From JACMQX01 sp044225675 (GTDB taxonomy: Bacteria; Pseudomonadota; Gammaproteobacteria; Burkholderiales; Burkholderiaceae_C): a stretch of 64,000 nucleotides of DNA. The notes below the pieces were generated by a model. That model was not told where the DNA came from. It did no database searches and worked only from the letters and a program-made list of their open reading frames with translations. A program made the position numbers and the translations under genes. The stretch lies in the NCBI GenBank assembly GCA_044225675.1, contig JBGAIH010000023.1, positions 1 through 64,000 on the forward strand, given 5' to 3'. Below, in pieces: positions 15,001 through 20,221 of the stretch; within the stretch, counting starts at the first letter, position 1; each line of letters begins with the position of its first letter.

Positions 15001-15189
15001 GGCGTGGTCAGCGGCCTGGACGGCAACAGCCTGCCGATGGCGGTGGAAGGCGGCATTGCCGGCAACCCGGCCCTGCGCTCGCTGCTCGACCAGATCGCCG
15101 ACATGCTGCCGGAGGAATACCGCCGCCGCTGGGGACTGCGCACCCGCGTGGGCGGGGCCGGTTCCGGTGAAAAAATCAGCATGCGCTGA
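1..15189 (+). CDS. Giant repetitive surface adhesin (beta-strand repeat / filamentous haemagglutinin-like), 5' partial
   Basis: The reading frame is open from the first base to a TGA at 15187, giving 5062 visible residues; the true start lies upstream, so the signal peptide and any TPS secretion domain cannot be seen. The protein is almost entirely Gly, Ala, Thr, Ser, Val and Asn. Up to about base 9080 it consists of dozens of units of roughly 30-45 residues carrying an N-x-GV core followed by a T/S-I/V-TG-x-GG turn, the pattern of a stacked beta-helix. From about 9370 to 14290 a second repeat family (L-x-x-A-x-N-x-V-x-TL ... F-x-D-x-x-G-x-TVGTV) takes over. The last 200 residues are non-repetitive and end in a basic tail. 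No autotransporter barrel, sortase signal or RTX block is present at the C terminus, so a two-partner or other dedicated secretion route is likely. Cysteine is nearly absent: I see it only near 9109 and in a CASC motif near 9492. Function as an adhesin is inferred from architecture. Confidence 0.85.
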   Translation: MASTGSFNSGVVVEGTGTANRAFIAIAGTGGTGDIAITGFGGSTGGGFNRGVDIEYADVTNGNKNAGADVIVTGLANVGASATLANNNKGVFVGNGTVTAAGGNVTLSGTGAGVGSFNSGVEIVAQGGAASKVSAGTSVTLDGDGSALAAGSQNYGVLVQGNGTTVSGKTTVTVTGDAGATAGAAPTGGDNSGVVIAGTGTGQNASVTAGTALSITGNGGKADASGNSDGVRASNAVINSGTTYTVSGTAFSGADVSGDSNQGVSYSEVSSTAAGDTLIVGTATTSATAGSGNDGIYMSKTSLTNSSGTTTLSGVGASQALGSNNDGVQIETSSTVNSTSGSLTTVLGTGGTGTQDNRGVAVLDSSSVRSQGALNVTGTGGAGSTTGNIGVAVRNNSSLQSKVGAMAVLGQALGAGTDGNSGVVVTSGANGTSFLSAGSGVTITGFASATATGSNNRGVTIEGTDARVTAGSNISITGQGGTLAEGSGNYGVNLEGGAARIVASIGAVSVTGIAGNQTSAAVSGGDNTGVRISGVTGNQARIEAQGTGVLTISGQGGRADATGNSDGIQATDGYLVGTNGMSLTGIAHQDVGGTKVAGDGNQGVSLTRVIGSNSAGVLTVTGFSTQSKAAGSNNDGVYLDNTVLNNGFTGTGFQVTGTGGGAATGSDNDGVQLINSSSLWSFNGAMTVVGTGGTGTVDNRGVALLNGSLIVAAPSSVGSTLSVFGKAIAAGTDNNTGVAVISGASGTSYIDGGLHSVSVVGLASDLATGSNNRGVTVEGGNARIAGSKAVTVTGIGGTAATGSGNYGVNVEGAAARITAGTDLTVSGTAGAQTANSTGGSNTGVRLAGTATGAANLATLSAGGNLSVSGLGGGGSTGNNRGVDVKFGAVSAASDLIVVGTASQDNTNDRAGGDGNSGIVAVDSSVKVTGSGKLQLTGTASLSDNVVGANAAGGGNQGVQLTRVGVSNASTTAGEISVTGVGAQSAASGARNRGVEILGGTMDASGTAAISITGTAGNGAGTKNDGVVIGLDPTNVAQTVTANSGSIDITGFAGGTGDNARGVVIAGNGPTPLVYVTVTTQTGQVTVRGESSATATGDGNRGALIFFATLGSAGGADTAVDAVRITGVGSAGADGNNNNGVAIIGTGSSILSNGGSLSITGTAGNTGNDADTGSGNTGVLIARNTGEVSGTLEVSAKNNIAITGLGGEGGGGSNSGVIVNFTNLTSTGTGNLSITGTAMANNAVDGSGNVGVGLQGVDAQIMQGSILITGTATTSNLADDGNSGVTIGNSIIENSSTTGAANIVITGLGGSAATGQGNDGVRLASSRVTLAGGTGGIDIRGTSGTGLTGFSDGVELTGPSGGPRTSVTSNSTGASTGNLAVFVSGVSNATGGDSNTGVTLTNGALVTATNAATTAGVTVTGVGAAAATGNFNHGVNLSEDGVVGSMIQANGGNVVVGGTAGGAGAASSSNIGVRTNQSTIGSTAGSVTISGLGGSGADAAAGNNAGVVIAGNAAKVTAGNGVSITGNTTAAALGSGNTGVAILSGADVLATGGNIHITGAGAVNALGSSNLGVSINGDNSTVIASSGNVGITGVAGARSAAAGATGTDNTGVLIGGTGLANRATVSAGGTGTLSITGSGGSGTGNSDGVRVNFATLTSGGATTIVGQALQNADASLDNATSGNDNDGVQLTDMNGGTTNGALTVIGTSTDSTAAGSGNDGVSISGAGTSYAAGGASGTVNITGAGGAAATGGSNRGVSMTGQVSVTGSQDVTVAGLAGAIGATVPTLGDNSGVVIDGGGSLATLASTSGALQITGNAGAASAANGDSDGVRAVDAVINAGTALAITGRGLIGNEVRGDGNQGVSFTNVSSTLGSAGAGNAVILGTASVSTNAVNGNDGVFMSGSKLINLSTGSISVTGVGASAATGNNNDGVQLQTGTTVSAASGAVTVIGAGGAGTSDNRGVALLDSAFVRSAGAGAVQVIGSGGAGSTTGNIGVTLNNNATISSATGAVTVVGDARSTAASTNGNAGVLVLSGAAGTSGIEAGTDVAITGLASALAIGSDNAGVSVEGTGAHITAGGKATVTGIGGTLSKGSDNFGVNVEGSTARITAVGNLVISGTAGGRTAAATGVGNTGVRVDGVAGTATLASSAGSLTAVGLGGSGVGFSEGLLGNKASLTAATGLTLSGTALQNAVLPNALSGALHNGVRLSQSTVSTAAGNLDISGVAGDSTAQANSNMGVRIDGASLVTNASAAGSDRLLITGVGAAGGNSQDNNGVSIDSSTVQATSAAVVAVSGTARSGSDTNRGVLISAASVTSGSGALSISGLAGGVGNFNAGVAIVAGSVASAVASTSGAVTVLGTGSQAAGGTANYGVLLSGSGSRITSGASTVNITGVAGTPVSGYGTDNDGVHVAGSATNATITSATGTTIVGTGGTGNSFSDGVNIDLALVNVTGAGNLSVTGIALNSAGTKGQDNTGVAVSNSTLSVGNGNLAITGTAPGALATAATNNNRGVLISVSSLANTSAAGQITISGQGGAGATGASNSGVLVNGGSTITAYNATTVTISGLGGTGNDQNAGVGITSSTVTSGSGLITVLGTGQGTGGYNIGVAISDASYPGTGMASTVASATGAVNVTGVGSAAGTTGNNAGVVVAGSATTVSAGTTLTLVGTGGQTGALGAGSNAGVAVLGTGAAASRATLSAGGNLSITGFGGGGTDDNVGVGMSFALVQGAGTGNIGITGTTLATAQLAGNGNNGVEINNSLVTMGASGGSITVAGTAPGAGAAAGSNNSGVTMTSTTVASAAAAGQSITLTGTGALGATGGSNRGVDLSGSTVAATGGAAIGLTGQGGAGSGNGNDGVRINTQAGTASVVSANTGNVSVVGTGGGTGNATRGVAVIGSGGVFNTISSASGQLGITGVASATATGANNQGVRIETSSLASGSAMSLLGTGSTGGTNNNHGVLLVDSFADTAGSANLTVTGLGGSVGLNKASTGVQVDHTTLHAAAGSVVITGTARATGAAAYGIEVTNGSTLVSDSGNICLDGTSQVASTAAILVGTNGANLLSAPAGFIGLVAHTGGIQLGSATGTADVTSSGALTFASDNGVSQFGGSITSTSGGLLLVGSGRFLLDSATNDISTLAADIGDGATKGALVLQDVGGFTIDTVTGCASCTLPLGTVTRTGVTVGGTVNGSFVRTGPVIAGNLVDEVTQGSAINETNNNVTVFNVTGAGSAVTQAATAGVVTGGLILTGEASFTLDSALNNADVLAASTTGTGVSFRDADSLTVGTVSANFAAPAPVISYGVSGINAAGAVTLVATGLADSTVQIRDAVSTNSADFNVSANRHIVVTNGAVVSTAGGAVNFSADMDAATNAGGMVFIDNGSLVDTAGGTVAIGSGSVTNGNRALGVAATTQSDLVIADAGHLNTALANGVTVEGVITSGAGNVTIKGQSAAGSSNAAGVAVLGAAGEGTITTTGGSVTITGQANAGTATTAGVLVDGGALVEAGGTGAVSLTGLQTGAVTGSDHQGVNITGAGTVVQVVDGALTISGQAAGTGGFNNAGVRVESGAAVLSNGSGNILLSGTGGTGEAFGVLVVGTGTQVAVTTPGSAATITISGTGGSSGTNNFGVAVGINASVTGQDGLVAFTGQGGAGSAAAESIGVAVDGGTVSAVNGSVQLQGTATDGFSQDVVVDTSTGFAASVVSSFGDVLLRGTSATGGITIGEAGGNNVLVSALAGTVTLRSENGATELADGTAAITATNLRLMGKGYFNLDAPTNAVDVLAAGIGDAAVNAAKVRLTDQGDLVIGTVTSVDGFQGAASTTNGATVTADGTVGATLVDANSLRVNIGGDLTQQTGMNVVAGGLGVVSTGGGVFLDNAGNNIGALAIDLTAAAGAEVALRDGSGGFTVKAVDDVAAGVQTSNGDVILRADAMGDITLAGTVSVGSGNVAITTAGVVTQDGNGTIDGAGLLLNGGGSFYLLQNNTVDTLSAADVKVAAFRNAQDLTVNAVTVDVGVASSTASESSSTGINATGVVGGAAVSVYVTGDLTVAGAVNAALGDIELDAYGAGGDVILNAAVNATGAHNVGLYSEQGNISQDVNGTVTAKQLIAQADAGFVNLTDADNAVSVLSGSAVGSFAFRDNTGFEVGTGTVSYFDGDASATTWTVGGLTATGAGGFVALVSDGAVTQNAATGNGITADILQLRSDTGTTSSFALTNVENTVGTLGAAVGSLHFVNSGALVLDDTALDSKVGGTTLLDAIVTSNGDAVVEAGGNVDINAAVNTGADDFAIRATGGSTITQDATGSITAGGLQLLSSGKGGVTVDLSIASNDVVTIAGSTAETKYVDVNGFDVGTVTTVLGTTNGFTTTAGSNLALHGMGAVTTSQAISGGADVAINAGTGDITLGATVTATGNVGLSAAGTISQAAKGAGITAAGLLVEGGATVALLGAGNEVVTLAAGPVADLGYRDSTGFTVGTVTVENLTVGSFAQVTASGVAATGEAYLAGKGNISVEQAVTAVGDVVIDATAGNIALKAAVTSSKADIGLLSSGSITQTAAGLLSGQGLLLGGGAANTLGSPTVDLSAAANKVSVVAAKAATVTVKTAGALDVGAVTVSTANTDALAAPLTINGIVATTGATLNAGGNVTQSKAITAPALSVTATGDVNLATQANDVDTLTATAKSIAFNDTDGIALGNITTSGKGGIAVTANGNVTQSGTLATTGGGNLSVTTATGNVTLEGANSIDGLVSIVAKAGDIVYNEVGDLMIGYAAGQKVKFIAGGNITDDQDGVGEAVVDASTSLTLDAGGIILTDVSGKPYTGFNTPVLFAEADGVQPNGKSIDVYGDVKNQTIILTKIPKGSVWLNGMQIFPPTNIGVVAQALQSDLVSTGDVSMMPPLSIADLYATDAFTSGSVREILENAPAPAVGPDTSGTHINNGGMRLPTGVPPLSVSVLQPGGAPMNLPNGTVVAMESNGDVVITLPTGGLEGFPGSGAMASTANLAVVTITPAGVVSGLDGNSLPMAVEGGIAGNPALRSLLDQIADMLPEEYRRRWGLRTRVGGAGSGEKISMR
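31..9090 (+). repeat. Type 1 protein repeats with N-x-GV core
   Basis: The units encode a Gly-Asn/Asp-Asn-x-Gly-Val core, a short variable strand, a Ser/Thr-Ala-Gly turn and then an I-TG-x-GG strand-turn. The codons for Gly (GGC) and Asn (AAC) dominate. The same unit type reappears briefly around 10350-10990 inside the second repeat region. Groups of about nine units are themselves repeated (see findings). Confidence 0.8.
9370..14290 (+). repeat. Type 2 protein repeats (N-x-V-x-TLAA ... TVGTV)
   Basis: About twelve units can be recognised by eye. Each has a short strand ending in N-x-V, a TLAA-like strand, then F-R-D or similar, and a G-x-T-VGTV strand. Examples of the last strand are FTIDTV near 9470, LTVGTV near 9838, FEVGTG near 12415 and FTVGTV near 13395. 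Units are separated by spacers of about 60-130 residues rich in ITQ/GNV-type strands. This is the usual spacing of beta-helical haemagglutinin stalks. Confidence 0.65.
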
Positions 15190-15224
15190 CCCCGGAAGTG
15201 CGTTTTTGTTAAGGTAAAGTAGCA

Positions 15225-15258
15225 CCGTGCCCCCCTCTCGGGGGGCGCGGTTTTTTTT
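15225..15258 (+). terminator. Intrinsic terminator after the giant adhesin
   Basis: An 11-bp stem with one G-T wobble (15225-15235 pairing with 15240-15250), a four-base TCTC loop and an uninterrupted run of eight T follow the adhesin stop by 36 bases. This is the strongest terminator in the window. It should separate adhesin transcription from the downstream SapC-family gene. Confidence 0.93.
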
Positions 15259-15313
15259 GACCGTGCGTCGAAGTTTTTTTCTTGAATCGACCGACTAATA
15301 GGAGAGTCCCGAA

Positions 15314-16093
15314 ATGGCCGCCGTGATGTTTTATGAAAAGCCCGTCCTGCTCAACCGCGAGGCGCACAAGGGCAAGAAGATCGCCCCGAGCGGCAGTTTC
15401 GCGTTCTCGGGCAAGGCCAACTCGCTGTACGTGGCGGGTGTGGAGTTCATCGAAGCCTGCAAGGAATACCCGATCGTGTTCACGCAGGTCGGTGGCGACA
15501 AGATCGTTCCCGTGGCCATGCTGGGCCTGCGCGAAGGCGAAAACCTCTACGTGGGTGCCGACGGCAAGTGGAGCGCCGGCTACATCCCCGCATTCGTGCG
15601 CCGCTATCCGTTCGTGCTGGCGGAGCTGGAAGGCCAGCAGATGGGCGTGTGCATCGACGAAGCCTATCCCGGTCTGAATGACAAGGACGGCGAGGCGCTG
15701 TTCGACGAGAAGGGCAACAACACGCCGTTCCTGCAGAACGCGCTGGACTTCCTCAACCGCTACCAGGTCGAGTACATGCGCACCGACCGCTTCTGCCAGC
15801 GCCTGAAGGACCTGGGCCTGCTGATGGAAATGAACGCCAAGGCCGACCTGTTCGACGGCACGAGCTTCATGGTCAACGGCCTGATGATCGTGGACGAGCG
15901 CAAGCTGCTGGAGATGGGCGACAAGGAAGCGCTGGAAGTCTTCCGCTCGGGCGAACTGAGCTGGGTGTATGCGCACCTGGTGTCGCTGTCGAACATGAAC
16001 CGCCTGGTCGACAAGCTGGCGGGCGTCAAGCGCGCCGAGCCGGCTGCTGCCGCGGCCGCCCCGGCTGCCGCCAAGGCGAAGGCCAAGGCCTGA
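15314..16093 (+). CDS. SapC family protein
   Basis: The product is a 259-residue protein of the SapC family (PF07277), named after a gene of the Campylobacter fetus surface-layer locus. Diagnostic segments are the FYEKPVLLNREAHKGK start, the VAGVEFIEACKEYPIVF strand around residues 40-56 and the FVRRYPFVLAELE segment near residue 97. The body is soluble, with no signal peptide. The last 20 residues form a low-complexity Ala/Pro/Lys tail ending KAKAKA. The start is set by GGAG nine bases upstream. The gene lies directly after the adhesin terminator and before a methyltransferase gene. The biochemical role of the family is not established; involvement in surface protein export or assembly is inferred from the name and from the neighbourhood. 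Confidence 0.88.
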   Translation: MAAVMFYEKPVLLNREAHKGKKIAPSGSFAFSGKANSLYVAGVEFIEACKEYPIVFTQVGGDKIVPVAMLGLREGENLYVGADGKWSAGYIPAFVRRYPFVLAELEGQQMGVCIDEAYPGLNDKDGEALFDEKGNNTPFLQNALDFLNRYQVEYMRTDRFCQRLKDLGLLMEMNAKADLFDGTSFMVNGLMIVDERKLLEMGDKEALEVFRSGELSWVYAHLVSLSNMNRLVDKLAGVKRAEPAAAAAAPAAAKAKAKA

Positions 16094-16102
16094 GGCCCGC
16101 CC

Positions 16103-16161
16103 GGCAGCCCGCAAGGGGCTGCCAGGCTCCGGACCGCGCGGGCGCAGGGCCGGCGGTCCGG
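16103..16161. other. Two tandem GC-rich hairpins between sapC-like and methyltransferase genes
   Basis: Hairpin 1 pairs GGCAGCCC (16103-16110) with GGGCTGCC (16115-16122) across a five-base loop. Hairpin 2 pairs CCGGACCGC (16129-16137) with GCGGTCCGG (16153-16161). Neither is followed by a T run, so they are not classical terminators. They may instead protect or attenuate a shared transcript, or act as a bidirectional stall. A third small palindrome, CAGCCC-CT-GGGCTG, sits at 16202-16215 just before the next ribosome site. Confidence 0.55.
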
Positions 16162-16227
16162 CAACGTGCAAGACGCAGCTGCAAGATTCAGCTGAATGAC
16201 CCAGCCCCTGGGCTGAAGGAGCCAACC

Positions 16228-17820
16228 ATGTCGGATCAAGTCCAGGCGGCGGCGACCGCCGCCTCCGCGCAACCCTATTCCTACGACCTCGTTCCCTACG
16301 AGTCCCAGCCCTTTGCCCAGAGCGAGCCCGATGCGGTCGCGGCCATGGCGCGCCTGTTCGGCCTGTCGCCGGTGCCGCCCGAGAAGGCGCGCGTGCTGGA
16401 GCTGGGCTGCTCGGCTGGCGGCAACATCATTCCGCTGGCGGCGCGCTACCCCGGCATGCAGGTCACGGGCGTGGAGCTGTCCAAGGTCGAAGCCGAAATG
16501 GGCCAGTCGACCATCCAGGCCCTGGGTCTGACCAACATCACCATCCGCCACGCCAACATCCTCGACGTGGCCAAGGAGCAGGGCCAGTACGACTACATCA
16601 TCGCCCATGGCGTGTTCAGCTGGGTGCCCGAAGTCGTGCAGGACGCGATGCTGCAGATCTGCGGCAAGCAGCTGTCCGACGATGGCGTGGCCTACATCAG
16701 CTACAACGTCTTCCCCGGCTGGAAGATGCGCGAGGTCATCCGCGAGATGATGCTGTTCCACGCGGGCAATCTGGCCGACCCCAAGCTCAAGCTGCAGCAG
16801 GGCCGCGCCATCCTCGACTACGCGCGCAAGATCAACAGCGGCGACTCCGCCTTCGGCAAGCTGCTGGCGCAGGAGGCCGAGATCGTCATGAAGGCGAGCG
16901 ACTACTACCTCTTCCATGACCACATGGAAGAGAACAACCGCCCCTGCTTCTTCAAGGACTTCGTGTCGCGCTCGGGCAGCCACGGCGTGGTCTACCTGGG
17001 CGAGGCCAATCTGGTGGACATGGCGCCCCAGCGCTTCGGCGGCGACATTCCGCAGACGCTGGCCATGCTGTCCAACGGCAACATCCTGGCCACCGAGCAG
17101 TACATGGACTTCTTCACCAACCGCATGTTCCGCCAGACACTGCTGGTCAAGGAGTCGGCGCTCGGCCGCATCAACCGCGCCGTGTCCGACAAGAGCGTGC
17201 GGCACCTGAACTTCACCTCCGAACTGAGCCGGGGCGCCGCGCCCGAAGGCGCGATGGGCCTGTACAACGACCGCAACGGCCGCACGCTCACCGTGCGCGA
17301 GCCCGTCATGCTGGCCGTGGCCGACACGCTGGTGGCCAAGGCACCGTTCACCGCAAGCGTCGACGACATGGTCGCGCTGCTGCGCGAGCGCAACGTGGCG
17401 CCGCAAGCCACTGACGACCAGCTGGCCGAAGCGGTGGGTGCGCAGCTCATCACGCTGCTGCTGCAGGGCCTGGTCAAGGTGCGCTACGGCCGCAAGGTGC
17501 CCGCATCCAGCGCCGGCATGCCCAAGGCCTTCGCGCCGGCCCAGCTCGCCGTCTCGCAGGGCCTGCGCACGGTGCCCAACACCTTCCATTCGGTCTCGGG
17601 GCTCAACGACGTGCAGGCTTTCCTGCTCGGCCTGATGGACGGCAAGACGACGCTGGCACAGGCGCAGGTGGCGCTGGCCGACAAGTTCGCCAAGGGCGAC
17701 TTCAACGCCACCCGCGACGGCCAGCCCATCACCGACCCGGCCGCGCTGCAGGAAATCATCGGCAACGTCGCGGCCAACACGCTGGCCGACTTCGCCCGCG
17801 CCGGACTTCTGGCGGGCTGA
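16228..17820 (+). CDS. SAM-dependent methyltransferase with methyltransferase regulatory domain (PKMT-like)
   Basis: This 530-residue protein begins with a class I Rossmann methyltransferase domain. Motif I is VLELGCSAGG (residues 56-65), followed by an acidic strand-2 residue in VTGVELS and the motif IV region YIIAHGVFSWV. Residues about 225-310 match the methyltransferase regulatory domain (PF10119), which in Rickettsia is found in the enzymes that methylate lysines of the surface protein OmpB. The C-terminal 150 residues are helical and of unknown role. The start is fixed by AAGGAG six bases upstream. It follows the SapC-family gene by 134 bases, so co-transcription is possible. The substrate is unknown; methylation of a surface protein such as the adjacent giant adhesin is an inference. 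Confidence 0.82.
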   Translation: MSDQVQAAATAASAQPYSYDLVPYESQPFAQSEPDAVAAMARLFGLSPVPPEKARVLELGCSAGGNIIPLAARYPGMQVTGVELSKVEAEMGQSTIQALGLTNITIRHANILDVAKEQGQYDYIIAHGVFSWVPEVVQDAMLQICGKQLSDDGVAYISYNVFPGWKMREVIREMMLFHAGNLADPKLKLQQGRAILDYARKINSGDSAFGKLLAQEAEIVMKASDYYLFHDHMEENNRPCFFKDFVSRSGSHGVVYLGEANLVDMAPQRFGGDIPQTLAMLSNGNILATEQYMDFFTNRMFRQTLLVKESALGRINRAVSDKSVRHLNFTSELSRGAAPEGAMGLYNDRNGRTLTVREPVMLAVADTLVAKAPFTASVDDMVALLRERNVAPQATDDQLAEAVGAQLITLLLQGLVKVRYGRKVPASSAGMPKAFAPAQLAVSQGLRTVPNTFHSVSGLNDVQAFLLGLMDGKTTLAQAQVALADKFAKGDFNATRDGQPITDPAALQEIIGNVAANTLADFARAGLLAG

Positions 17821-18065
17821 GGAGCGGCGGCGCCGGGCAGGCGTTCCGCCCTGCGGCCCGGGCTGGCGGGCCGGCCTTCGAATCAGGGGAGGCGGGTTGC
17901 CCGCGGTTGAGCGCCGTTCGCGCCGTGTGGGGTGTTCCGGCTCCAGACCCGCCTGTCCTTTTTTGCCCGTTCTTCGGCTCGTGCCGCCTGCCCGACCAGC
18001 GCTGCGCGCTGCGTCTCACGCGAGCGGGCCAACTGGTGTACCCTAGCTGCCCACGGAGGCCCGCG

Positions 18066-18602
18066 ATGAGCAGCACGCACGATCATCATCCCCACGACCA
18101 CCCGCACGACCATCCCCACGCCGGCGCAGCGAGCGCCCCGCTGGCTCCATGGAAGCACGACGGTGTTCGCGTGATTCCCGGCAACCAGCTCGACGGCAAC
18201 ACCGCCCAGACGCCAGGCATGGACCGCAAGGCCGCCATCAACTTCGCGCGGGTGGGCGCGCAGAAGCTGTGGGCCGGCACGGTCACCATCCATGCCAATG
18301 CCAAGACCGGCGCGCATCATCACGGGCACCTCGAAAGCGTCATCTACATCGTCAAGGGCCGCGCCCGCATGCGCTGGGGCGAGCACCTGGAGTTCACCGC
18401 CGAGGCCGGGCCCGGCGACTTCATCTACGTGCCGCCCTATGTGCCGCACCAGGAGATCAATGCCAGCCCCGACGAGACGCTCGAATGCGTGCTGTGCCGC
18501 AGCGACGGCGAGGCTGTGGCGGTGAACCTGGACATCGAGCCGGTCGAGAAGCCCGAGTCCGTGCTCTGGGTCGACCCCACGCATCCCAAGGGCGGCGTTT
18601 GA
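18066..18602 (+). CDS. Cupin domain-containing protein with His-rich N terminus
   Basis: The 178-residue product starts at an ATG preceded by GGAGG at 18055-18059. Residues 5-20 form a His/Asp/Pro cluster that probably binds metal. The single cupin barrel shows motif 1 (G-x-HHHGH ... E ... G, about residues 81-100) and motif 2 (PGD-x5-P-x-VPHQ, about residues 116-130), giving the His/Glu metal ligands. It is the size of small cupin oxygenases or isomerases, but nothing identifies a substrate. The MFS gene starts inside its stop codon, so the two are translationally coupled and probably act on the same compound. Confidence 0.82.
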   Translation: MSSTHDHHPHDHPHDHPHAGAASAPLAPWKHDGVRVIPGNQLDGNTAQTPGMDRKAAINFARVGAQKLWAGTVTIHANAKTGAHHHGHLESVIYIVKGRARMRWGEHLEFTAEAGPGDFIYVPPYVPHQEINASPDETLECVLCRSDGEAVAVNLDIEPVEKPESVLWVDPTHPKGGV

Positions 18603-19969
18603 CCGGTCTGCAGTCCACCGGGCCCGCGCCCTCCCGACCCGCGCCGCATGCGCCCGGCCGCTGGGCCATTGCTTTGGCCGGCATGGTGGCCCTGGCCGTG
18701 GCCATGGGCATCGGCCGCTTTGCCTTCACGCCGCTGCTGCCCATGATGCTGCACGACGGCGTGATCGATCTGCCGGGCGCAAGCTGGCTGGCGACGGCTA
18801 ACTATGTGGGCTATCTCGTCGGCGCCTTGCTGTGCACGCTGCAGCCGTGGATCTGGCGGCGCCTGCCGGCGCTGCCGCCCGTCGTGCCGACGCACATGGT
18901 GCGCGGCGGCCTGGCAGCGACCGTGCTGCTGACGGCGGCCATGGCCGCGCCGCTTGCGTGGAGCTGGCCGACGCTGCGCTTCGCCTCGGGTGTTGCCAGT
19001 GCCGTCGTGTTCGTGTTCACGTCGGGCTGGTGCCTGGCCCAGATGGCCCGGCTGGGTGTGCCGGCCATGGGCGGGTTGATCTACATCGGACCGGGTGCGG
19101 GCATCGTGCTCAGCGGACTGATGGCCAGCGGCATGGTGGCCCTGCACTGGACGGCCGCCGCGGGCTGGATGATCTTCGGCGCGCTGGCGCTCGGGCTCAC
19201 GCTGGCGGTGGCCCGCATCTTCCGTCCGGTGCAGGCAGCCGCGGCCGGCGGGGCAGTGCCAGCACCGGGCGCGCCCGGTGCACCCGTTGCACCAGGAGCC
19301 TCCGGCGGGACGGCTCCGGGCGCTGCCTCTGCAGCGGCAGCCGCGTCGTCGGCAGCCACGCAGGCCGTCGCCGCGCCGGCAGCGCCCAGGAACCTGCCCA
19401 CCGGCCCGGGCGAGATCGCGCTGCTCACCGGCGCCTACGGCCTTGCCGGCTTCGGCTACATCGTCACCGCCACCTTCCTGCCGGTGATCGCGCGCCAGGC
19501 GCTGCCAGGCTCGCCCTGGCTCGACCTGTTCTGGCCGATCTTCGGCAGCGGCGTGATGCTGGGCGCCATCATCGCCTCGCGCCTTCCGCCCGGCGACAAC
19601 CGCCTGCTGCTGGCCGCCTGCTTCTTCGTGCAGGCCCTGGGCATTGCCGTGGGCATCTGGAGTCCGAGCCTCGCGGGATTTGCATTCGGCAGCCTGCTGC
19701 TCGGCCTGCCGTTCACCGCCATCACTTTCTTCGCGATGCAGGAGATCCGGCGCCTGCGGCCGGTCAACGCACCGGGCTACATGGGGCTGGCCACTGCGCT
19801 CTACGGCATCGGCCAGATCGTCGGCCCGCCGATGGTGGCCTTCATCCTACAGCGCAGCGCCAACCCGGGGCAGGGCTTCACGCTGTCGCTGGAGATCGCG
19901 GCGGGCGCGCTGGTGCTGGGGGCGCTGCTGTATCTGCTGATGGCGCGGCTGTATCCGGTGCGGCGCTGA
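18599..19969 (+). CDS. YbfB/YjiJ family MFS transporter
   Basis: The gene encodes about 456 residues and twelve predicted membrane segments. The signature GIGRFAFTPLLPMM in the first helix is typical of YbfB/YjiJ-type permeases. A central cytoplasmic loop (about residues 215-255) is very rich in Ala, Pro and Gly and splits the two six-helix halves. A TTG start at 18599 overlaps the cupin stop (TTGA) and is preceded by AAGGG; an ATG at 18683 would cut into helix 1 and is less likely. The substrate is unknown; the coupling to a cupin enzyme suggests uptake or export of the cupin substrate or product. Confidence 0.82.
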   Translation: MTGLQSTGPAPSRPAPHAPGRWAIALAGMVALAVAMGIGRFAFTPLLPMMLHDGVIDLPGASWLATANYVGYLVGALLCTLQPWIWRRLPALPPVVPTHMVRGGLAATVLLTAAMAAPLAWSWPTLRFASGVASAVVFVFTSGWCLAQMARLGVPAMGGLIYIGPGAGIVLSGLMASGMVALHWTAAAGWMIFGALALGLTLAVARIFRPVQAAAAGGAVPAPGAPGAPVAPGASGGTAPGAASAAAAASSAATQAVAAPAAPRNLPTGPGEIALLTGAYGLAGFGYIVTATFLPVIARQALPGSPWLDLFWPIFGSGVMLGAIIASRLPPGDNRLLLAACFFVQALGIAVGIWSPSLAGFAFGSLLLGLPFTAITFFAMQEIRRLRPVNAPGYMGLATALYGIGQIVGPPMVAFILQRSANPGQGFTLSLEIAAGALVLGALLYLLMARLYPVRR

Positions 19970-19981
19970 GCGGCCGGCGCG

Positions 19982-20221
19982 TCAGGGGGCGCCGAGCCTG
20001 CGGGTGCCGAGCCCGCGGGTGCGGTCCGCGCCGCTTTCCGCCAGCAGCCATTCTCGGAACACGTCAAGCGCCGGGTTCGGCTTGCGCGCATCGGGATATA
20101 TCAGGTAGTAGGCGGTCGAGTTGCCCTCTTCGCCACTCGTGGCACCAGAGGTCCTGGCTGCGGGCGGAATTCTCGCCTCGACCAGTCGGCCTTGCGCCAG
20201 TGTCGAGCGATCAGGATTCAT
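19982..20221 (-). pseudogene. Remnant of a LysR-family regulator (C-terminal end only)
   Basis: About 70 codons are left. The segment TLAQGRLV followed by AYYLIYPDARKPNPAL and FREWLL matches the last strand-helix of GcvA-like LysR effector domains. The helix-turn-helix and most of the effector domain are missing. The open frame begins at a chance ATG that overlaps the stop of the neighbouring ATPase remnant. This is a decayed gene end, not a functional regulator. Confidence 0.72.

Noticed and set aside
2035..15225. A 4396-codon open frame on the strand opposite the adhesin
   Set aside because: It is the antisense shadow of a GGC/AAC/ACC-rich repeat. Its product is an Ala/Arg/His/Gly-rich sequence without any domain, start site or ribosome site, and the terminator at its 5' end does not fit a promoter. 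The many shorter minus-strand frames inside the adhesin are rejected for the same reason.
16103..16161. The hairpins after the SapC-family gene as an intrinsic terminator
   Set aside because: No T run follows either stem.
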